Shown here one piece after another: positions 27,341 through 47,959 of a stretch of DNA of 64,000 nt; within the stretch, counting starts at the first letter, position 1; every line of letters begins with the position of its first letter. The DNA lies in the NCBI GenBank assembly GCA_036365515.1, contig CM070873.1, positions 230,097,876 to 230,161,875 of the forward strand, read 5' to 3'. A program made the translations under genes and the position numbers. This DNA comes from Torymus aiolomorphi (Eukaryota; Arthropoda; Insecta; Hymenoptera; Torymidae). A model generated the notes under the pieces. That model searched no databases, was not told the origin of the DNA, and saw only the letters and a program-made list of their open reading frames with translations.

Positions 27341-30300
27341 CGCTTGCGTTGTGGCGCGCGAGCTATGCTCCTTTCTCTACTCTCATGGCGGGAAGATTTA
27401 TAACGAACGAACACCTTTATGGTGATATATGCGTGCTCCTAAATTTCGGGGAAGCGGTGGGCTGCGGTGATGATGCTGCGCACGAATTTTTCTTGACGCC
27501 TTGGAAAGTGCGCCGTGGACCGTCTGCATTTATTGTTTCGACTTATACACACGAGATCTTGTGAAAATGTTGTTTGATGTTAATTGGCGTTACCTCGTGT
27601 ACGAGTATAATATATATACGCGTTAAGTTTTGAAATAACCACTTTCTTCGAATGGAAGTGTGTGCGGCTCGCGACTTTGTTTTTTTTTTTTTTTTTTTTT
27701 TAATGCCGGGGCTCATATCTGTGTAAAGTGTTACTGCGCTGATAATTTTATTGCGAGAAGCTGCTAAAAGACAACTCTATATATCCTGCAAGCTGTGAGA
27801 ATGTTGATACAAGGGTAATATAACGATTCCGCGAGAGATAGTAGCAGCAGCGCGCGAGGAAACGCGAGATGATAAAACTCTCCCGTGATTTATCTTCCGC
27901 TCGACGTACGCGATGCCGCGCGTATATCCGCAGCTTCGTTTGTGAAATGACGTTGAATCGAGATAAAAAATTAAGTACAAGTTATGATATGTTGAGTTTA
28001 ATTTTAAATGGCTTGCAATAAATCTCATTTTTCACAACGCAAACAATAATGCACGGGTTACGGGAAATTACTCATTCGATTTTTTTTTTTCAACGCTAAA
28101 GTTGTATCTTTCGCTCGATCGACTGCGAGTGTATATAACTACCGCTGCAATAAAGCCTCTGAAATATATATATAGAGGTAATAATTTATGACTCAACGCA
28201 TTATCTTATACGTATAATTTCGAGCAGAAAACTACTCTTGCGGACATCTCGAGAACCGTATTTTCCTTATTTAGGCTATGACTCTGCTAACATTTTTACA
28301 ACGTTTAACATTTATTACACACGCGCTCTAGCGTTAAATTTTTGCGGTCAATTCACACCTTTTTGCTCTATTTGCCGACAAACGCGCACACCTAAACCTA
28401 CACGCCGAAATTTCTCATAGACGGCTAGAAACACCAACTTTGAAGAAGATCACGAATTTCGTGTGACGCACTCATAATATATCGCGTGCGATTGCGCAAG
28501 TCCGCGTGAATGTTACGATTTTCCGCTCAAAATTGCCCTCGCCACCTCTGTATACGCACACATAGTGTAACCGTTCAATAATGGAAACATATAGGAAAAA
28601 GAAAGTTTGACCCCGTGCGCGTCGAGCCAGACGCGCGTGAGAGATCCGCGGCTATATGTATTATCCGTAAGTAATAGAGCCTCGGAATCGGTACTTTCAA
28701 TTATCTAAATGGGAGGCAGCTGCGAGCGAGCGCGCGCAGGCGCGTGAAGGTATACTACAGTCGCTTTGTGCGCTCGCGCCTACAACATATATATAACACT
28801 GCAGGAGAACCAGTAGTGCGGTGCAGTGCTGCGTGGTTCCAGGAAAGCCCAATGGAATGTAAAATCGCATATTTTCTCGCGTGCGTTTTTCGTAGACGAG
28901 GAGGGGAGAGGGAAAGGTTCTCGTCCGTGGAAAAGCTAAACGCCGTGAACTCCTGATGCAATGACGGTGATTATGTATATACATTTTTACTTTTGATAAA
29001 TATCGCCTGGTGGTGGTAATGTTGTTGTATTGATTGGTCGTATTACGTTTGAAATTATACGTGGCCATTGCTTAATCATCTTCAATTGTATAAGTGAAAT
29101 TACACCGATGCTTGAGTTGCTGGAACCGAGGCTCTGTGTAATACCTGCTGCTGCTGCTTGAATTGAAAGAGATGGGGGTATTTTAGCCGCGTGTGATAAA
29201 TTTTCTTAGAAAGTTCATAAGAAAATTCACTATGCAACATAAAATATCTATTTTTATACCTTTTTATATAATTTAAATGAGTATAAGCTTCTTTTTCCAG
29301 TAAACTTCTTGGTTTACGTAAAACCAACAATACCAACATACCCACCCAGAATCCTATTACAGCGCGAGCCGCGAGCAGACACCGCGAATGTCAAAGAACA
29401 AAAGTAAAACCACAGGCGAATCTCGAGCACCTTCATACGCGTATATCCGCGAAACTGGGTATATACACACACACACACGACTATACCATCATATAAACCA
29501 CGTCAGCCGCTAACGCCGCCGCTCGACATATCTCGTTTCTCCGTCTCTCCTCGCGCGTGCACCTCCTCTATATAAAACAATGCCGCGAGCGCAGCCGAGC
29601 ATCTCCATAAGTGGAGCTAGGCAGTCGGTCTCCTCGTCTCTCTCACTCTAGCAGCGCTAGTGCACGCTCGTTGCGCAAGAAAACGACCAGTCACAGGCCC
29701 TGGCCTTGCCCGCCAGCTCAGCCGAGCGTGCAGCAGGAGGAGGAAGGGGGCCGCCACGCCGGGGAAACTCGCCTTCTTCTTCTTCTTCTTCTTCTCGTCG
29801 ACGTTGTTGTATATAGCGCGAGCGAGCGAGCGCAGGGAAGTAGCGTAGGAGCGCGGGGCTTGACGCTCCAGTTCGCGTTCCGCGCCTCGATTTTACTCTG
29901 ATTTTACGCCTCTCCTTTTTCTCCGAGGGAGAGAGCAGCGAGTGGATTTTCAATCCGGCTGGAATATTTATACGGAGGTGGAGTGCGACGATGCAGCTGG
30001 GGAATTTAACTTTTGAGGCGGATATTCGTACGTGGGTGAGAGGACTGCGTGCATCATGGTTAAAAATGTAAGCGTTAATGGCTTTTTCTAGAGAACGGGT
30101 TGAAGAATTACTGGAATAACAGTTTTAGTGGTTTGAACGTGCGTCAAGCCCATTGTGCCTTAATTGCCCGAGCAGTCGTTCACTTGGAAATTAATAGCGA
30201 ATTTTATTGATTTTCCGCTGATGCACGCGCGCGCGTATAACGTGAATTAAGTTAATGCGGAGACGCGCGAAGACCGAAGTTGATTGCGCCTTATTTAGAT

Positions 30301-33300
30301 TTCATTAGCTCGCGGTTCTCGTCAGTCGGAAAAATAGACTTACAGCGAGCGAAATTTCGCGTCACAAGTGTAGTGATGTTAATTCTCCGCAGACGAGAGA
30401 ATTTAAGAGCGAGAAAAATTATTGCGCTCTTAGTCATGAGGACGTTTTAGAAGAGCTCGTGTCGCGACTTTAAATAAAATAAAATATATTATATACATTA
30501 TTTTTATCTTTTACACGCACGATATTTCTCGAAAATAAAAAATGACTACCTTGGGGTTCGCTAAATAGATGACGCAAAATAATAAATTCGCTATAAAACA
30601 TTTATTATTCAAGAAATTATATGTATAAAAAATGTATTACACAATATATTAGCCACACGTATGATCTCGAAATAATGCTCAACGAGTGCACATGAGGCTC
30701 GGCTTGATTCCCTTCATACAGGAAAGACCCATAATAAATTATCCCAATTTAGATAAAAAACGGCTCGGATCTCCCATAAACGCGCGCCGGTGATTTATGA
30801 AAAACCACATCGAGCATGAGTCGGCCTCCATAAAGCTACAACACACCGCGAGCTGCCACCAAATGCACATACGATGACTCGGAGCTTTCGTAAGGCGAGA
30901 TCTGATTTCTCCGGCGACCGCGGGACAGTTTTCTCCGCTCCATATAGAATGTCTCTACCGGAGACGCTCCTATATATAATATACACGTGTTATGTCTATT
31001 ACAGGAGGACCTTGGCGGGGTGCGAAACGCGTCCTGCGTTCCCCCGGGCGACAAGAGAGTTAGGAGGTGCGTACCGTTATACACGAGGAATAATACATCG
31101 GTCGAGCGGATGGAGGAAACACGCGGCGCGAATGTTAGGTTCCCAGGAACTATGAATTAACGAGTGAGGAATCTATACGAGAAGGGAGGGAGAGAAAGAA
31201 ATTGAAATTCCCGCGTGTGTGCGTGTGTTTTCTCGGCCGACGGTGGGTGTTTCTTGACTGGCAAAGTGGACGCGCAGTGCTTTTCGTATTCCAGTCTCGT
31301 AGGTCCCAAAAACGTTACTCACGACCTTCAAGCACTTTTCCCTCTTCGTTCTCGTTCGAGTCGTTCGCTGCGAAGGAATTGAAAACGTGGTCGCGGTGAG
31401 ACGTAAAAAATGGAAGTTTGGAGCGCGCCGTGTGTTCAAATGATGATGATTCTGACTTGATTTATGGGACATAGTGGTTGAGTGCAGTTGGCCGTACGTT
31501 TTAACGTTATTGATCATTTCATCATTCAGGCCTTTTAAACTACAGAAAACCATTATTAACGATATCTGAAGCAGTGGTCATTTTTCTGACTATAATCGCA
31601 AGTATTTACTGATCGATATCAAGAAACGAACTTAATTCGGGTCACGGGTGGTTAAATTTTGTTCGATTAACGTTACTGAGAGTCGAGCCTTATACACACC
31701 AACTACCCGAAATCACTGACCCACTTAGCATTCAAAGCTGTATTAAAAGCTTCTTTATCTCAATTGTTTAAAATTGCAGGCTTCCATCATTTGAATTTGA
31801 AATTCCAAAACCGGCTCACGTAAAATACTTCCAAGTGTAAAGTGTCAATCGAGCATTGAGATATACGTGTCAACCCATAGCCATCATCGCCTCCCTCCTT
31901 CAAACACTCTATTTACATTTGAAATTAAAAATAACGAGACCGCGTGCGCTATATCGGAGCCACTCGAGCAACAAACTGCTCTCCTGTCGCGCAATTGACA
32001 CACATATTAATCCACATCAGTGATATTCGCCGCAGACGACGGCTTTTTAACTCGCGATATCGCGCGCGCTCTCTCGCATATAGCGGCGAAAGCGGGGCAC
32101 AGCAAAAAAATCAAGCTAATTTTGCTCGGCGAACACATATCAGCGCAGTGTAGGCCTCGTCGCAATAATTCCCTATCAAAATCAGTTGAAAAGAGCAGCC
32201 TGTGGGGGTGATGTGCCTTTAGGGTTAATGCGCGGCTAAGTGATTCGCGTGACGTAAAAAAAGAGAGAGAGACAGACACAATTATACAGCGCGCAGAAAA
32301 GACATCGCTCTCGAAATCGAAATGAGGAATTGGGTCGATCACTTTCGAGACGGCGACGGTGGCAGCTGCGCGCGGCGAGTCTCAAAACCCAAAGTCTGCT
32401 GGCGCGCCGCGCGTGTTCAATTGACCGAAATAAATCCCATAATCGATTTGTTCAATTAGACATACGCGCTCGTGGGAGTGCTGCTATGGGCAGGACAATA
32501 AGTTGCGTGCTGCTCGGAGCGCCGTGAATGTTTTAAGTCGCCTGTGACTGGTTAATCTTAATGTACGCATGGCATGTGCGATGTAAGAGAGGGAGAAATC
32601 TTATCGAATTCAAACATGTGTATGAGATGTTAATATGCTAGAGATTTTCCCCTTAAACGTGTCGTAAGTTATGAAGATTTGCGTATCTAGGCATACATAT
32701 ACGCATTTTAAATGTACCATTTCAAATACAAACCGCCAAATCTCTCTTTCAAATCAACAAAAAAGGCCATTATATAAGCCCATTATACTTATTATAATCT
32801 CACTCTGACGTTGAAGGTCGCGAAAACTCCAAAAGAAAAAAATAACTTCATTATATTTACAGATAGCCATCGCCCACCTCCCCCATACACCAAATCTCAA
32901 TCAATCACCGTAAATTAAAAGGCCAAGAATAAAAGTCCCTCTTTTCCCTGCGAGAAAAAGACATTTGTCAAGCCGAAGACGAGTCCGTGACCTTCAAAAA
33001 CCAAGATAACATCCACACGCGTGACAATGTCCCCCTACACCCACCACCGCCTCATCTTCCGCTATTATACAAAGCGCGATAACTTTTTCCCCGGGCTACC
33101 GCAGGCACTTACATAAAGTTTTTCAGCACATGCGTGTATATATATGTAGAAGAAAATCGCCGTAGGACACATGTATACATCGCACCGTGCGGGCACGTGC
33201 GCACGCGCGCGTTAGAGTAGGAGACAGAAGATAGTAGATGACGATGACCTACTTGTGCGCGCATCAACGCCACGCACCACACACAGCTTTTCCCCTCAAA

Positions 33301-36300
33301 CGATTAAGATTCACGTAAAAATTGTTCTCTCTCGTCAGGCACGTGCGCACACGGTAAGTCGCGATGTTATGTTTAGCATTCTCGTTTATTATTATACACA
33401 TAATATAATATACGCATAGCCGAATCTTTTGTTCTCCGCATATGCGGCGAGAGCGGATTTTTGTTTTTCGCCGAGAGAAGAGACCCGCACACGTTGATTT
33501 CGTATGCTTCGGGCGTATATGTCAGGCCTGTGTCTTGACTTCGTTCCAAATGTACAAGGCGTTTGAAATTTTCCATGTGAATAAAGCGCGCGTGTGTTGG
33601 GTATAGTATATGTAGGCTGCGATAGTGCGCGCACACTTAACGAGAGATTAATATAGCGCGCGAGCATGTGTTAATTTTCTTCCGTATACATTGTCGCGCG
33701 AGAAAAATATATAGGCGTACATATACGTGTTCTCCGTATAATATCACACGCGCAAGTGCAAAAAGACGCGATGTGCTGCCGGCAGCCCAGGTTTTTACAA
33801 TTGCATCATGCACGCACGATTGACCTAAAATTTCTGAATTAATTGCCCGAGAGAGAGATAGTGACGAAGTAATTCTCGTACACAAACGTCGCGTATGATT
33901 GTTAGCGTATACGTTGTTATCAGCGCAAGTGTCGTATCGCAAGACCCTGCGCTTCTAAAAAAACTTCAAATTAGCCCCAGCCATTTAAAAATAATACCTC
34001 GCGTCAAAAAAACATAAAAGCGACCGATTCCGCCACTCGCCGCTCTTTATATATAACGGATCGACCGTAAAGAAAACAAAGCCATATATAAAAGAGCCGA
34101 TCCCCAGAGAAAGTCAGCTCACGCGCAAAGCCTGCACATATCCTCTATAATACTCGCACACTCTCTGCGATGAATGAAATATTTCCCGGCATGACCGTAC
34201 ATATATACGGCAGCCGCAACCTCAACACCTATAGGATACTTTGAGCGCGCGGCTACTGCTCTCCTCTCCCGGATCATTGAACCTACACATATACATACAT
34301 AAATATCCACAGGCGCGTGTTGCACCTGCCGCCGCGAGAGTCACGAAACTGTCACCGGCTCGTCAGCAGCAGCAGCAGCGCGCAACAGCAGCAGTGTATG
34401 TGTGTATACGCGCCAGCTACTCCCCTCTACCACGGCCGCGAGTGAGAGTGACCCACTAACCTCGCTATGTATATACACACGCGTGCGCAGCCGTCGTCGT
34501 CGAAATCGTTGAACCGAGCGTTGCGGGAGGAGGAGGGGAACACGCCGGGCCAAGGTGAATCCGGTTGCTGTCGCCGCCGTCGCCGAATTTTCTCGCGCGG
34601 GAGGTGGAGAAGGATGCCCGACTTTTTCGAAAGTCTCTCGCGCGCTTAACGGATTTTTCAGAGGGGTCTTGTGTGTATGCTGTACAGAAGTAGGTGAGAG
34701 AGGTATAGGCGGCGGTCGTTGCGGGGACCCGCTGTATATACGCGTGTGGGCTCCAAATGCGCGCGGTGATGATTGAGAGAGACTGCTCGGGGGGTCTTTG
34801 TGCGATGCGAAGGTTATTTCGTGTGTTTTCGAGCGCGGTATATATGTAGTTACGAAACGGATGAGGTGTGATGAACCCAGTTCTTTTTTTCTTTTTCTTT
34901 TTTTTTAAATTGAATTTCGTGGTATGTTGGTCGGTTGGTTGCATTTTTAGCACGGCGCTGGGAATTTTAAAAACGCGACGGCGACCGCGGCGATCCTTTA
35001 ATCAGCGACATTTGCATTTTTTATCATTATCGCGAGCGCGTGTCCTTGGATGCAAAGTGATTCAGCGCATTCTGGGAATTTCAGCGCGCGAGCGCGCGGT
35101 TGCGTGCATTCTAGATGTATAACTTTAGTTTCAGCGTTAGATGTGAAAGACCTTACCGAGAAAATCTAATAAAAATTTATCGCTCTTTATTGGCTGTCGC
35201 CTTTGAATAATTGAGATTGTTCGCGTATTTCTGATTAAAAAAGCACTCTGTACATTATAGAGCCCCGCGAGTCGTAAAAAAAAGCCTTCTTTTCTTTCGC
35301 TTTGATTGGCACAAGGCGACGATAGTTTCTTTTAATTGCATTTACTTTTATTGCGCGCTGCGCACAAACACACCTATATTGCTATTTTTAGCAGGTCGAC
35401 GGGCATGAAAATGCAAACGATCCGCGCGTGTTCAGTCATTACATGAATAATTGAAAAAAATTGAACGTTGCACTTTAGTTTTAATTGGAAATATAGCGAG
35501 CTTCGCGTAAATATATAATTTATTCAAAATCCCGCTGCCTAGAGATTATTTCCTCGAATCGATTCCCCGGGGGAGAGGGACGTCGACGAGATGAAAATCC
35601 GAGTAGGAGTAAGCTACTTCACTTTTTTATCTTTAATGAATATTCAATTTTGAGAGAATCCACTTGGCGCGCATTTTCCGCGACAAGGCGCTCTTGGCAA
35701 AAGCAAATGGGTGAAACGATGATTTACTACTTGTTTCGGGAGTCGGAAGAATTTCCAATTATAGCGGCGTTTAAAATTCCAACTCCTATACTAGCTGCAA
35801 ACACCTGGAAATTATTTTCAATAAAACACGCGGCAAACAAAACAAACGCGCGTGCCTCACGATAAATATTCATACATCAAAGACCGTTGAATTCCATTCA
35901 ACCCAGCGCGGCGGCTATTAATATAGTATTTTCTCGTTTGTATACACAACTGTGACACACATTCGCCCATCCCCTCTCGCACCCTCGTCTAGAAAGATAA
36001 TCCATAATAAATAACCACAATCCCATTAGTTTTCATCGATTTCTCAACAACCTACGTGGGGCTACCTCCCACGCGCAGGCGCCGCGAGGAACCCCAAAAG
36101 AAAGTGCAGCATCGGCTGTATGAGACACACGCGCGCGTGCTCCGAAAAAATTCCTCTGCATGCGTGCACGAGAGACAGCGAAGAATACCACAGAGTCCTC
36201 CTTTTTCCTCGCTATCCCCACCTCTCTGCATACTCACGCACGCACACACAGCGCAGCGAAGAACCAGTTCTTAATCAAAGTGCATACATAGCGCGATAAG

Positions 36301-36357
36301 CTGCGCGCGCACTCACACACACACACTAGGCAGTGAAAAAAGAGTATAATACACGTG

Positions 36358-36390
<33 letters not shown>

Positions 36391-38474
36391 GCGCGCGCGG
36401 CGCAGGCGAAATCCAAGTCGCCGATGCGAAATGTACTCTCACGGGCAAGGCTATACGTTCACGCTTGCGCTCTACTCGCAAACACGAGCGGGGGAGTATA
36501 TATATATATACGTGTAGGGTCGGGTTAGGTCGTCTCGCTCGCGCATGCACACACACATGTACACTCGCTCGAATGCGCGCGCCGCTGCTGCAGTCGCCGC
36601 CGCCGCCAAGCCGAGACCTTGAACGCGCGAGGGCAGACTCTAAACTCACGCGCGCGCGCGCGCAGCAGCAGTGGACGGCGACGACGACGACGACGGTTCA
36701 ATCAACTCCTGTTAAGCGGCCGCCGCGCTGCGCATATTCCTCCGCACCGCTGACGCATCCGTCGCATATACACACGTGTATATACGTAGGTGTGTGTGTG
36801 TATGCAATAAGCGAAGGTGTGCAAGAGGGGACTGGTCGACGCCGCAACAGCCGAGCGCTGCTTTTTTCGCGCACGGTCTATTTTTGAGATTGGCGAGCGA
36901 GCGGCGGTCAGAAGTTTGCGCACGAGAGCCGAGGTTATTGATACTCGGGCTCGTGCTGTCTTGCTCGCTGCTGCACGGATGCGTGCGCGCATTTTTTCCC
37001 CATGTTTCTTTTTTCTTTGCGGAGAGAGGGGGAGGGAGAACGAGGATAGTGATTTATTGACGATTAGAGCTTGTTGGATTGTCAGCTGTTGGAGGAATGG
37101 ATAGTTTAAGGATTCGTATAATATGTTTTGGGGAGGTGGAGGAAAATACATGGCAAGCGTTGTTTTTATAATGTTACGAACGATTAATTATTTTATACTG
37201 TTATTTACGTAATAACGTAGCTGAAAAAATGTTTCGAGTATATATGTATAAATAAAATAACTTTTTTAATTGCACCCTGCTATGACGTTATACTCCGTTC
37301 GCTTTAATCTCTCTCTCTAGCGTCACGAAATAAAACATGCACGCTACCACGAAAAGCACTTCCTGCAATTTCCCTTTATGTAAATAAAAAAGTGACTTTC
37401 ATTTTCGAACAAAAACGAAACAGAGAGAGGCACACACACACACACATCCATTTCGAGCGCGCATGCAGCAACACTTGAAAAAACTAAGTCGCATCCGGTT
37501 CTCTCGCTCACTCTGGCGCGCGCCTGCCACACATACGAATTTCAAATTTCCAATCGAAGAAACTTCAGTAAGTATTATAGACGCACGCGTGCACGGACGA
37601 AAGTCTGTTGACTCGTGACGACCTTCAGCGCGTCCCTTTAATCTCCATATAGGGACTGCACTATATATTCTCTCTCGGCTCGCTCGCACGTGTGTGTACG
37701 TACATACCTACTTGCGCAACGCCGACGCGTGACGTCAGTGTACCGGCGGCGCGCTCGGAAAATCAAAAGAGGGAGACGGACGAGCTTATGTATAGCGGCC
37801 TAGAGAGAGAGGTGACGAAGGAGCGAGAAAGAGGGCGAAATGCGACGCCTCTTTCCCGGTGATGTGCCGAGGCGGCCTCCGGAATCCACTTACTTTGCGG
37901 AGGAGCCGTGAGAGATCTAGCCTGGATAACTGCGCGCGGATGGCTTATCAGCGCCCCATCGCCTCGATGAATCGACTCTCCGCGACCTCGTCTATTTGAT
38001 GGCGGAGAGAGAGAGAGAGAGAGAGAGAGAACCGCAAGAGATTTCACTCGAAGGGGGAGGGAAAGAGGATGTGAAAGTTGCCTATTAGTGATCGATGCTG
38101 TTTGTACAAATTGTTGGCTTTAAGCGTCTGTTGTGTGCTATCCCACTTATAAATATTTGCCGTTGGGCTCTGTTCAGTTGATTCGGGCTTGGGTTTCGCT
38201 GTGTATTTTTTTTTGCTTGCGAAGAATGAAGATATTGCGGAGACGAAAGGTTGAATGAAAAGGCTGTGATTGAATCCATTAGGTTTTATTCGGTCAAATT
38301 ACTCTGCGCGCGTATTATAAATTTGCCAAACGCGCGTCGAGAGAGCAATTTTTCACGATTTCACACGCGGCACGTTTCTCGTCGGTACATCGCTCGGAGG
38401 ACGTCACGCTTATTAAATGAAAATGTTTAGAGCAATGCCGAGCTTATTGTATAAACAATATGAGAACGCGGGAG

Positions 38475-38477
<3 letters not shown>
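27341..38477. other. EcR intron segment without recognised exons
   Basis: It includes a 22-bp T run (27680-27701), a short TTC run near 29780, GC-rich islands around 29500-29950, 33000-34800 and 36000-37000, (CA)n(CG)n near 36367-36399 and (GA)n at 38004-38030. A TATA-plus-initiator pair on the plus strand near 34087 is noted as a finding. No gene is supported. Confidence 0.5.

Positions 38478-44089
<5,612 letters not shown>

Positions 44090-44168
<79 letters not shown>
44090..44168. repeat. (CA)n microsatellite, about 79 bp, passing into (TA)n
   Basis: Perfect CA repeat followed by TATATATATACGCG. It lies in the EcR intron. Confidence 0.98.
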
Positions 44169-44178
<10 letters not shown>

Positions 44179-47100
44179 CGCGAGCGCAGCGAAAAAAAAC
44201 GCGAGCATCAGCAGCTTGCAGTAAAGTCCCGTGCGCTTGCGCGCGCCTTTTATTATTCGCCACGTGAACCAAGCGACTGTATAGGCTCTTTTTTTTCGCT
44301 CGCGCGCTCTCTCGTGTGTGCACTGTGCGACTTCCTCTTTCGCGGCCTGAGCGCGAGGGATTTTTTTTTCGATGAAACGACGTAATTGTAGGAGAGTGAG
44401 AGAGCTGGTTAATTGAGCAAGAATAGCGCGAATTCTGGGATTTTTATGTATGTATGTACGTGTACGTGTGGAAATATGGGGAGACTCGAGGAATTTTTTC
44501 GATGCGAAAAATTGGCTCGGGAAAAAAATGTCTTATCCGGTTGTATAGAATGTTTTATATGTGTATTGCGCGGAGAGATGTTGTGCAATGAGGTGACGCT
44601 CCGCGCTATTACATTTCTTTTTAATTAAATGTTTTCTTAATTGTGTTGAATAAGGAACAGCGAAACAACATTTATAATTGCGAGCATGATGATATAAAAT
44701 ATTAATGTTTATTATTATGAGAATCAAGCGATATTGCTTAGTATTTCTTCGAACAATATTTACTTTCTCATGTATACTTTTCTCTGTAAAAATACTTTGC
44801 AGTGCGTATACATTCTTGTGAAATGCGTCGAAAACCATTCTCGTTAAATTGTCAACATTCTCACGGTGCAAGAAAAGTTGCCAAGCAAAATCTTCCCCTC
44901 AACATATTTGAAACACTATACACCGCTAACTCGTATAATATACAACAAATACATTACGAGGATGTTTCTCGCGTTGCACACGACCGTTGCATGAATTTTC
45001 GCTGCTCGCACGCAGGCGAAAGTCGCTGATTCGGCGATTCGCACCTCAAAAAAAGGAATTTCATCCTCTGTAATATTACGCTCGCGCAACACACAGCGCT
45101 GCATTTCTCAATTTCTCCTATACCCAAATAACGAATCGCCGCAGTAGCACAATGTACCCACCGTCGAAAAGGCAATCACCGAACAAAAAGAAAGGAAAAG
45201 CCATCGACGTGTATATCTCGGCCGAGAATCCTATATATACACGTGTAATTACATAAGAGACCTGCATAAGCGGTCTGCCCGAGGCTGGCTGCGTTATATA
45301 CTCGCGGTTTATACACACACAGACGGGCACACAGACACACTAACGTCCCGCACCGCAGCGGACAAAGACTATCACCACTACACCTCTACAGCGCAGTGCA
45401 CAGCGTGCACTATATACGCGAGTGTAGCAGAGCTCGTTTCAGCTTCACGGTTACATATATACGCATGCTCTCAAGGTTGCGCGTACACACACGTTGATTT
45501 GGATCGCGGCGCGTATACACACACATATGCACAAGTGCTCTCGGGAGGAACGTCGCCGCTGCTTGAGCGGGAGGGAAGAAAAAAAAAGATGATTGATTGC
45601 AGCCTTATAGCGCGTATCGCGTGTGCTCTCCCGTCCGAATGATAATAATAATAACAATAATAGTGGTAGTGATAATAATGATAATGATGATGATAATAAG
45701 AGGGCGGGCGGTGAAAAAAGAAAATCGAGGTCTCGCGCGGCTGCAAACGAGGTTTGGGAAATGTGTCGAAACCACGTGGGGTCTTGGCTTTTTTATTTAT
45801 TATCGATACGCGCGTACATACATATGACACTTCTGGAGCTTTGGGGCTTTATATACTGCCGCGAGCGCGCGCGGTTAATGCCGTGGAATAAATAATAATC
45901 AATTGTGCGTGCGCGCGCCGGCGCGGTCAATAAATATTATCGGCCGAGATTAAAACTGCAAACACGGGGAGAAGAAAGGAGAGCGCGAGCGAACTTCATC
46001 AATCATGTTTTGTTCCTCTCTCTCTCTTTCGATTCTCGCGAGCGAACGCGTGAGGCTTTTTTTTCGTTATCGCGAAAGGGATTGAGAGCTTGATCTTCGG
46101 CAAGATAGCGGTGGGATGCATACATAAAGACGCTTATTGTTTTCTTAATGACTTAGCCGCGGCAACGTTGTGTTGTGTTTTTTCACTGTTTTGTGTATAT
46201 ATATATGTATAATGAGCGCGAATGTTTAACGAGTTATTTTATGCGGGGGGGCAGACACGTGTGATCACGGGAAACGCGGATTATACATATGCAAGTGGAT
46301 CGAGATATAATTGTTGGGATAATAAATGATTAATTGTTATCGATAACGTTGCTGTTACAACGCGTGTGTTTGCATTAGTATAATGTTAATTTAACAATTC
46401 ATGAGACAATATGAAACGTCAACATGACCGATGTGTGTAACAATCCCGTTGCTCGCTGATAAATTAACTGCATATAGCTTCGGCTCCAAAATTTCAACAC
46501 CCGATTTCCATGCATCACAATCTTACACGTACATTATACGTATGTGCATTGTCAGGGAGCGGAGGGGGTTAAGTCTCGCTCTATGTCGCAACACAGCAGC
46601 AGCAGCGGTCGCGGCGGCGACCTTTAAAAATGGCGCGTTCTCGCACTCTCCTCTTCTCCCCCGTTTTCTCCCGCGCGCCGCGTACAATACACTCGCATCA
46701 CACATACACGCACGCACACAGCTGATATTTTTTTTTTCGCCCGCGCTGCGGCTCGCTTTTTTTTCGCACGCTGCCGCTGCTGCAGGCAGAGCGAGCGGCA
46801 TTCCGAGAATTCGCGCGTACACGAGAAAAGAGGATTCGCGAACTCGCGAGGCCTGTTGCACGGGGTGATGCAACGTTTCTATATAACCGATGCGAGAGAA
46901 CGTTGCGTTCGAATGCGTATAGCCGAGGAGATCTTTTTATTGGACGCGCGTTGTCGTCGCGGGCTTTATTCCAAGATTGCTTTGATGCGCACGCGCGCGT
47001 TGGGAATATAATGGCGAGTTATGAGGGCGCGATGAGTAATCGGGATTGCGAGGTTGTAAAGAGTTGCTGCTGCAGTTTTGGATTGGGAGTGTTATTCAAA

Positions 47101-47688
47101 TATTAAGGGGGAGTTTAAAGTTTAGAATAATACATTAGTCGTTTTTTTGTGGGTTACCGTTGTATTAGTGATAAGATTGACAAGCTATTTTGCATAAGTT
47201 CACGCATATTTGCATAATTTGGCCCTCGTTGCGCTGAACTTTGGACCGTTGGAAGTTACATTTTCCCAGACTACATTAGAGGTTATGAGATATTTTGAAG
47301 CACGAATAATACAAAATTTAGTATCAAATAAGACTGCGTCATACTAGAGAGGCTGTTACAACGAAAGTTTAGAGATTAAAAAACATTATCAAATATACGC
47401 ACCGAGCGTATGAACTTTGAGGCGCTGCTCGAATTTTAGAAATAATGTTGGAACATAAAAGATTACGTTCGTTCGTCCACCTTATCGTTATTTACAATTA
47501 AATCAAAGATAACTTTATGCGCGATTAGACGTTTTGAAAAACTTTTATCAACCGCGAGGAGCTGCTTTTTATTTACTGTTATCGGCTGCAAGACGGCAAC
47601 AGCCAGTGTATTATCTCATCGCCGCGCGCTGTACATAACAAACGTTTCTTTTTTATACTGATCTCTAAGGTCACGTTTCTTACGAGTA

Positions 47689-47691
<3 letters not shown>
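44169..47691. other. EcR intron segment next to the B1 exon
   Basis: Mixed AT-rich and GC-rich DNA with (ATA/ATG)n near 45640-45700 and small CAG runs near 46595. No exon was recognised. Confidence 0.5.

Positions 47692-47725
<34 letters not shown>
47692..47725. repeat. (CA)n microsatellite, about 34 bp
   Basis: Perfect CA repeat 235 bp from the B1 exon donor, at the start of the giant intron. Confidence 0.97.
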
Positions 47726-47729
<4 letters not shown>

Positions 47730-47959
47730 TTTATTACTATTGTCATAACTCACAATGAGACGCGCGAATACGAGTCCGATAAAAATACTCTAAAAAAGCT
47801 TTATGCTATCGTTCTATTTTTACCTCTCGCGAGTACAATTATAGAACAGATATGCTCTCTCGACCCACCTTACACTACAACACACACTTATATCTAAACC
47901 CGCACTGAGTATACTGAACAGAAAGAAAAAAAAACACAACGCGTGATATGAAACCGTAC

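Noticed and set aside
31173..31553. 126-codon minus-strand frame with a real ATG and a gtgagt donor near 31317
   Set aside because: The donor is in phase 0, which cannot join the EcR DBD exon in frame, and the protein has no recognisable motif.
37763..38047. Minus-strand frame with a phase-1 gtaagt donor near 37892, considered as an EcR-A exon
   Set aside because: It has no ATG (the apparent start is GTG), no EcR-A-like motif, and its N-terminal part is repeat-derived.
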